Origin: UBA710 sp051655145
Lineage (GTDB): Bacteria > Bacillota_I > Bacilli_A > Mycoplasmatales > Metamycoplasmataceae
Length of the DNA: 18,722 bases
Assembly: GCA_051655145.1 (NCBI GenBank)
Contig: JBOFZK010000009.1
Coordinates: 1-18,722 of the forward strand
Direction: 5' to 3'
The translations under genes and the position numbers were made by a program. The first letter of the stretch is position 1. Each line of letters begins with the position of its first letter. Under the pieces are notes generated by a model that saw nothing but the letters and a program-made list of their open reading frames with translations, was not told the origin of the DNA and searched no databases. Positions 16,401 to 18,722 of this stretch are shown here, in pieces.

Positions 16401-17542
16401 TTAAAGTTTTTGAAGCATTTTCTGGAATTGGTTCTCAGTATCAAGCACTAAAAAATATAGCTGAAGAAAAAAACTGAAAAATTGAACCTAAAGGAATAAT
16501 AGAATGATTTATTCCGGCAATAATTTCATATCAAATTATTCACCATAATTTAGACTATATTAAGAAAGAAGTTTTTAATAGTAATCTAAATGTAAGTAAT
16601 GATTCTAAAAGTCCTTGTTCACAAAGTTGAAAAGATAAAAATCTTTTAAAACCTTCTGAAATAGGATTTTATTTAAATCAATCGAAAAAAAAAGCAAATA
16701 ACTTTTTTGATATTTCTCAAACAAAAGGAATAGATCTTCCTAATGATTTAGATATTTTTACTTATTCCTTTCCTTGTCAAGATATTTCTAATCAAGGAAA
16801 GCAAAAAGGTTTTTCTAAAGAACACAATACAAGAAGTGGATTATTATGAGAAATCGAAAGAATATTTTCAGAAATTAAAAAAGATAAAAAAGCTTTACCA
16901 AAGTATTTACTTCTTGAAAATGTAAAAGCTATGATTAGCAAAAATCATAAAGCTAATTATAATGCTTGATTAAAAAGATTAAAGAGCTTTGGATATAAAT
17001 CAAAAGAATATGTTTTAAATGCCACAAATTTTGGAAGTTGTCAAAATAGAGAAAGAGTTTTTGTATTATCAGTTTTAGAAGATCATGCAAAGAAAATAAA
17101 TTTTGAATTCTCTCCTCTTAATGAAATAAAAATAGAAAATAAAAAACCTTTAAAAGATATTCTTGATTTAAGACTTAAATATGATGATAGATTTAATAAA
17201 TTTAATTTATTAAAAAAGGGATTAACTAAAAACAATATATTAAAAATGGAACTTGAAAATTACTCTAATTTTTCTAGTGAGAATTTTGTTTATGATATTA
17301 ATCATTCAGGCCCTACATTAACAGCATCTGGCGCCTTAAGCAGAATTAAATTATATTTTGGTCCTAAAAAAATAAGATCAATAACAGCTAAAGAATGTTT
17401 TAAATATATGGGGTTTCAAGAAGAGCAATATAAAACAATTATTAAGCACACAAATATTACTGAAAATAAACTTATTTATTTAGCAGGGAACTCTATTTCT
17501 GTAGAAGTTTTAGAAGCTATTTTTAGAACGTTGGTGTTTTAA
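16376..17542 (+). CDS. R-M operon C: M.SssI/M.MpeI-type cytosine-5 methyltransferase, start-less
   Basis: The frame has TAG at 16373 and no ATG until mid-gene (16931). It carries all m5C motifs: I, Phe-Glu-Ala-Phe-Ser-Gly-Ile-Gly; IV, Ser-Phe-Pro-Cys-Gln (Cys codon 16775); then Thr-Arg-Ser-Gly-Leu-Leu-Trp-Glu-Ile-Glu-Arg; VI, Leu-Leu-Glu-Asn-Val; VIII, Gln-Asn-Arg-Glu-Arg-Val-Phe; the TRD motif Gly-Pro-Thr-Leu-Thr-Ala-Ser-Gly-Ala; and X, Gly-Asn-Ser-Ile-Ser-Val. Order and wording follow the mollicute CpG enzymes M.SssI and M.MpeI closely, so CG is the likely target. One visible difference is Leu where both, as I remember them, have Asn before Ser-Arg-Ile-Lys. After inversion the protein is 391 residues with catalytic Cys137, the family length. 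An A9 tract at 16685-16693 lies inside the gene. Confidence 0.9.
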
Positions 17543-18663
17543 TGAATAATTTTAAAAAATTAGTAATTCCCTTCGGAACAAAAAGTTACTTAAAAAACAA
17601 AGATGGATTAGTAATGCGGGGAGAAGCTATTTATATTTTTAATGATAAAAATAAAATAATTGATGAATATCTAATATTAAAAGAAAGTAATTTTCGTTTA
17701 ACAGATAAGGAAATGATTAAGCCAACTGATTATTACAAAGAAAAAACAGTTAAAGAATTTAGAGATAAATTTTTAGATAAATTTTCTAATAAAAATCCAG
17801 AACAAATAATAAAAGCAGAATATCAATTTTTAACAATAAAACAAATTTTTGAAGTTAATCAATATTTCTTAAATTTAGAAACAACAGTTAGAAGAATGTT
17901 TTCTTTACTTTCAGGATCAAATATTTCAGGAGCAAAATCAAATCAGAAAGCAAGTCCTATGAGATGTATTAATATTGAATATTTTGATTGTAACTTTGCC
18001 AATGTTTTAGGAGATTGAGATTGTGAAAAAAATAAAAATTATGATAAAAATATTCCCGAATATAATTTAAAACAATTTATAGATGAAAATATAGTTCCTG
18101 GTTTTAAAGAAAAATTTTATGAAATAAATGACATTAAAAAAGAAGAAGAGGAATTGTCTAAATCAATTAAAGAACATAAGAAATTTATTTTTAATGAAAA
18201 TCAAGAAGATTTTATTATTTCTGTTATAAATAAAAGAATTGAAGAATACGATCAACACAATTCTAATAATATTGATAAAATAAAGGCTAAATTAAGGTCT
18301 TTTTATACAGCAAATATTAATGCTTGTATACAAAACAATATTCTTCCTTATGATATTTTAAAAGAAAAAAGGTATTGTAAAAATTTTGAAAATGCTCATA
18401 TTATAAGTTTTGAAAAATTAATTAAAAACAATGATGAAAGGTCTTTAAAAGATGCAATTAGTCCTTTTAATTGTTTACGGATTTATCCAGATGAACATAC
18501 AGCCTTTGATAAAAAGCAAATATTTTTTGATATGGAAGGTAAAATTATCGATTGACAAAAAGGAAATGTAGTTAATAATAATTATTTAGATATGAATAAA
18601 ATTCCAAAACAAACAAAAGAGTTTTTAAATCGGTTTTTAAAAGAAAATAATCTTAGCCATTAA
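17542..18663 (+). CDS. R-M operon C: HNH restriction endonuclease
   Basis: This 373-residue putative restriction enzyme is the partner of the CpG-type methyltransferase. The HNH core is near the C-terminus: Glu-Asn-Ala-His286-Ile-Ile-Ser-Phe, then Pro-Phe-Asn310-Cys-Leu, then Asp-Glu-His319-Thr-Ala-Phe-Asp. The spacing is like that of the other two HNH nucleases here, but the N-terminal domains are unrelated by eye. A central stretch (about 125-145) is Ser/Gly-rich, and 195-260 is a predicted charged helix. The ATG overlaps the methyltransferase stop (TAATG); there is no strong Shine-Dalgarno, so translation probably depends on coupling. It should be silent while switch C is in the present orientation. 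Confidence 0.78.
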
Positions 18664-18697
18664 CTATCTTGTAATTTCTTTATTATTAAATTAATGT

Positions 18698-18703
18698 TAT
18701 AAT
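18698..18703 (+). promoter_or_regulatory. extended -10 promoter at the window end
   Basis: TGT followed by TATAAT is an extended -10 box just past operon C. An ATG at 18716 could start the next gene, but only seven bases remain in the window. The preceding TTAATGTTAT faintly resembles half of a switch site. Confidence 0.35.
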
Positions 18704-18722
18704 TTTATTTTATATATGTCAA

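Noticed and set aside
8471..18663. A type I hsdS shufflon
   Set aside because: There is no HsdM/HsdR/HsdS; the genes are m5C methyltransferases with HNH nucleases, and each switch turns one gene on or off rather than swapping recognition domains.
8471..18722. A recombinase gene for the switches within the window
   Set aside because: No reading frame shows the Arg-His-x-x-Arg-Tyr pattern of tyrosine recombinases or a serine resolvase motif, so it must act from elsewhere.

Overview
The window is from a wall-less Mollicute, most likely a Mycoplasma in the broad sense. The DNA is very AT-rich. TGA must be read as tryptophan: every large gene is interrupted by in-frame TGA codons at conserved Trp positions and ends in TAA. 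The lineage within Mycoplasma is inference.

Layout. 1-89 holds the start of a leftward gene. 382-4473 is a tight rightward operon: gatC-gatA-gatB (tRNA-dependent amidotransferase) and a YihY-family membrane protein. It shares its stop codon tail-to-tail with a leftward membrane protein (4470-5096). A symmetric divergent promoter (about 5138-5158) serves that gene and a rightward pair, a lactose/cellobiose-type PTS IIA and a DUF871/MupG-family protein (5196-6614). A large multi-membrane, MATE-like protein follows (6684-8456). From 8471 to 18663 the window is a defence island: three restriction-modification operons (called A, B and C here), each a cytosine-5 methyltransferase followed by an HNH nuclease, plus a stand-alone DUF262+HNH nuclease.

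The striking point is that each of the three R-M operons carries an invertible DNA switch, and all three are configured OFF, or apparently OFF, in this sequence. In operon C (M.SssI/M.MpeI-like, probably CpG) the methyltransferase frame has no start codon; its promoter and first nine codons lie reversed just upstream, between 16-bp inverted repeats that keep the reading frame. In operon B the methyltransferase itself is cut in two: the N-terminal 123 codons with their promoter lie on the opposite strand from the rest, between 15-bp inverted repeats, both encoding Leu-Ile-Asn-Val-Ile in frame. Flipping the segment gives a single 792-residue m5C+m6A fusion enzyme. In operon A a promoter-like sequence and nine start codons point away from the gene across a 15-bp inverted repeat that is also in frame.

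The six repeats share one architecture: arms related to AGTTAAATAA and TTATTTAACT around a 6-bp centre. The centre is identical within a pair but private to each pair (TAGCGA, TAAATG, TAAACA). This resembles Xer/dif sites and suggests one trans-acting tyrosine recombinase controlling three independent switches. No recombinase is encoded in the window. Because each nuclease sits directly downstream of its methyltransferase, an inversion should turn modification and restriction on or off together. No tRNA, rRNA, insertion sequence or CRISPR array was seen.
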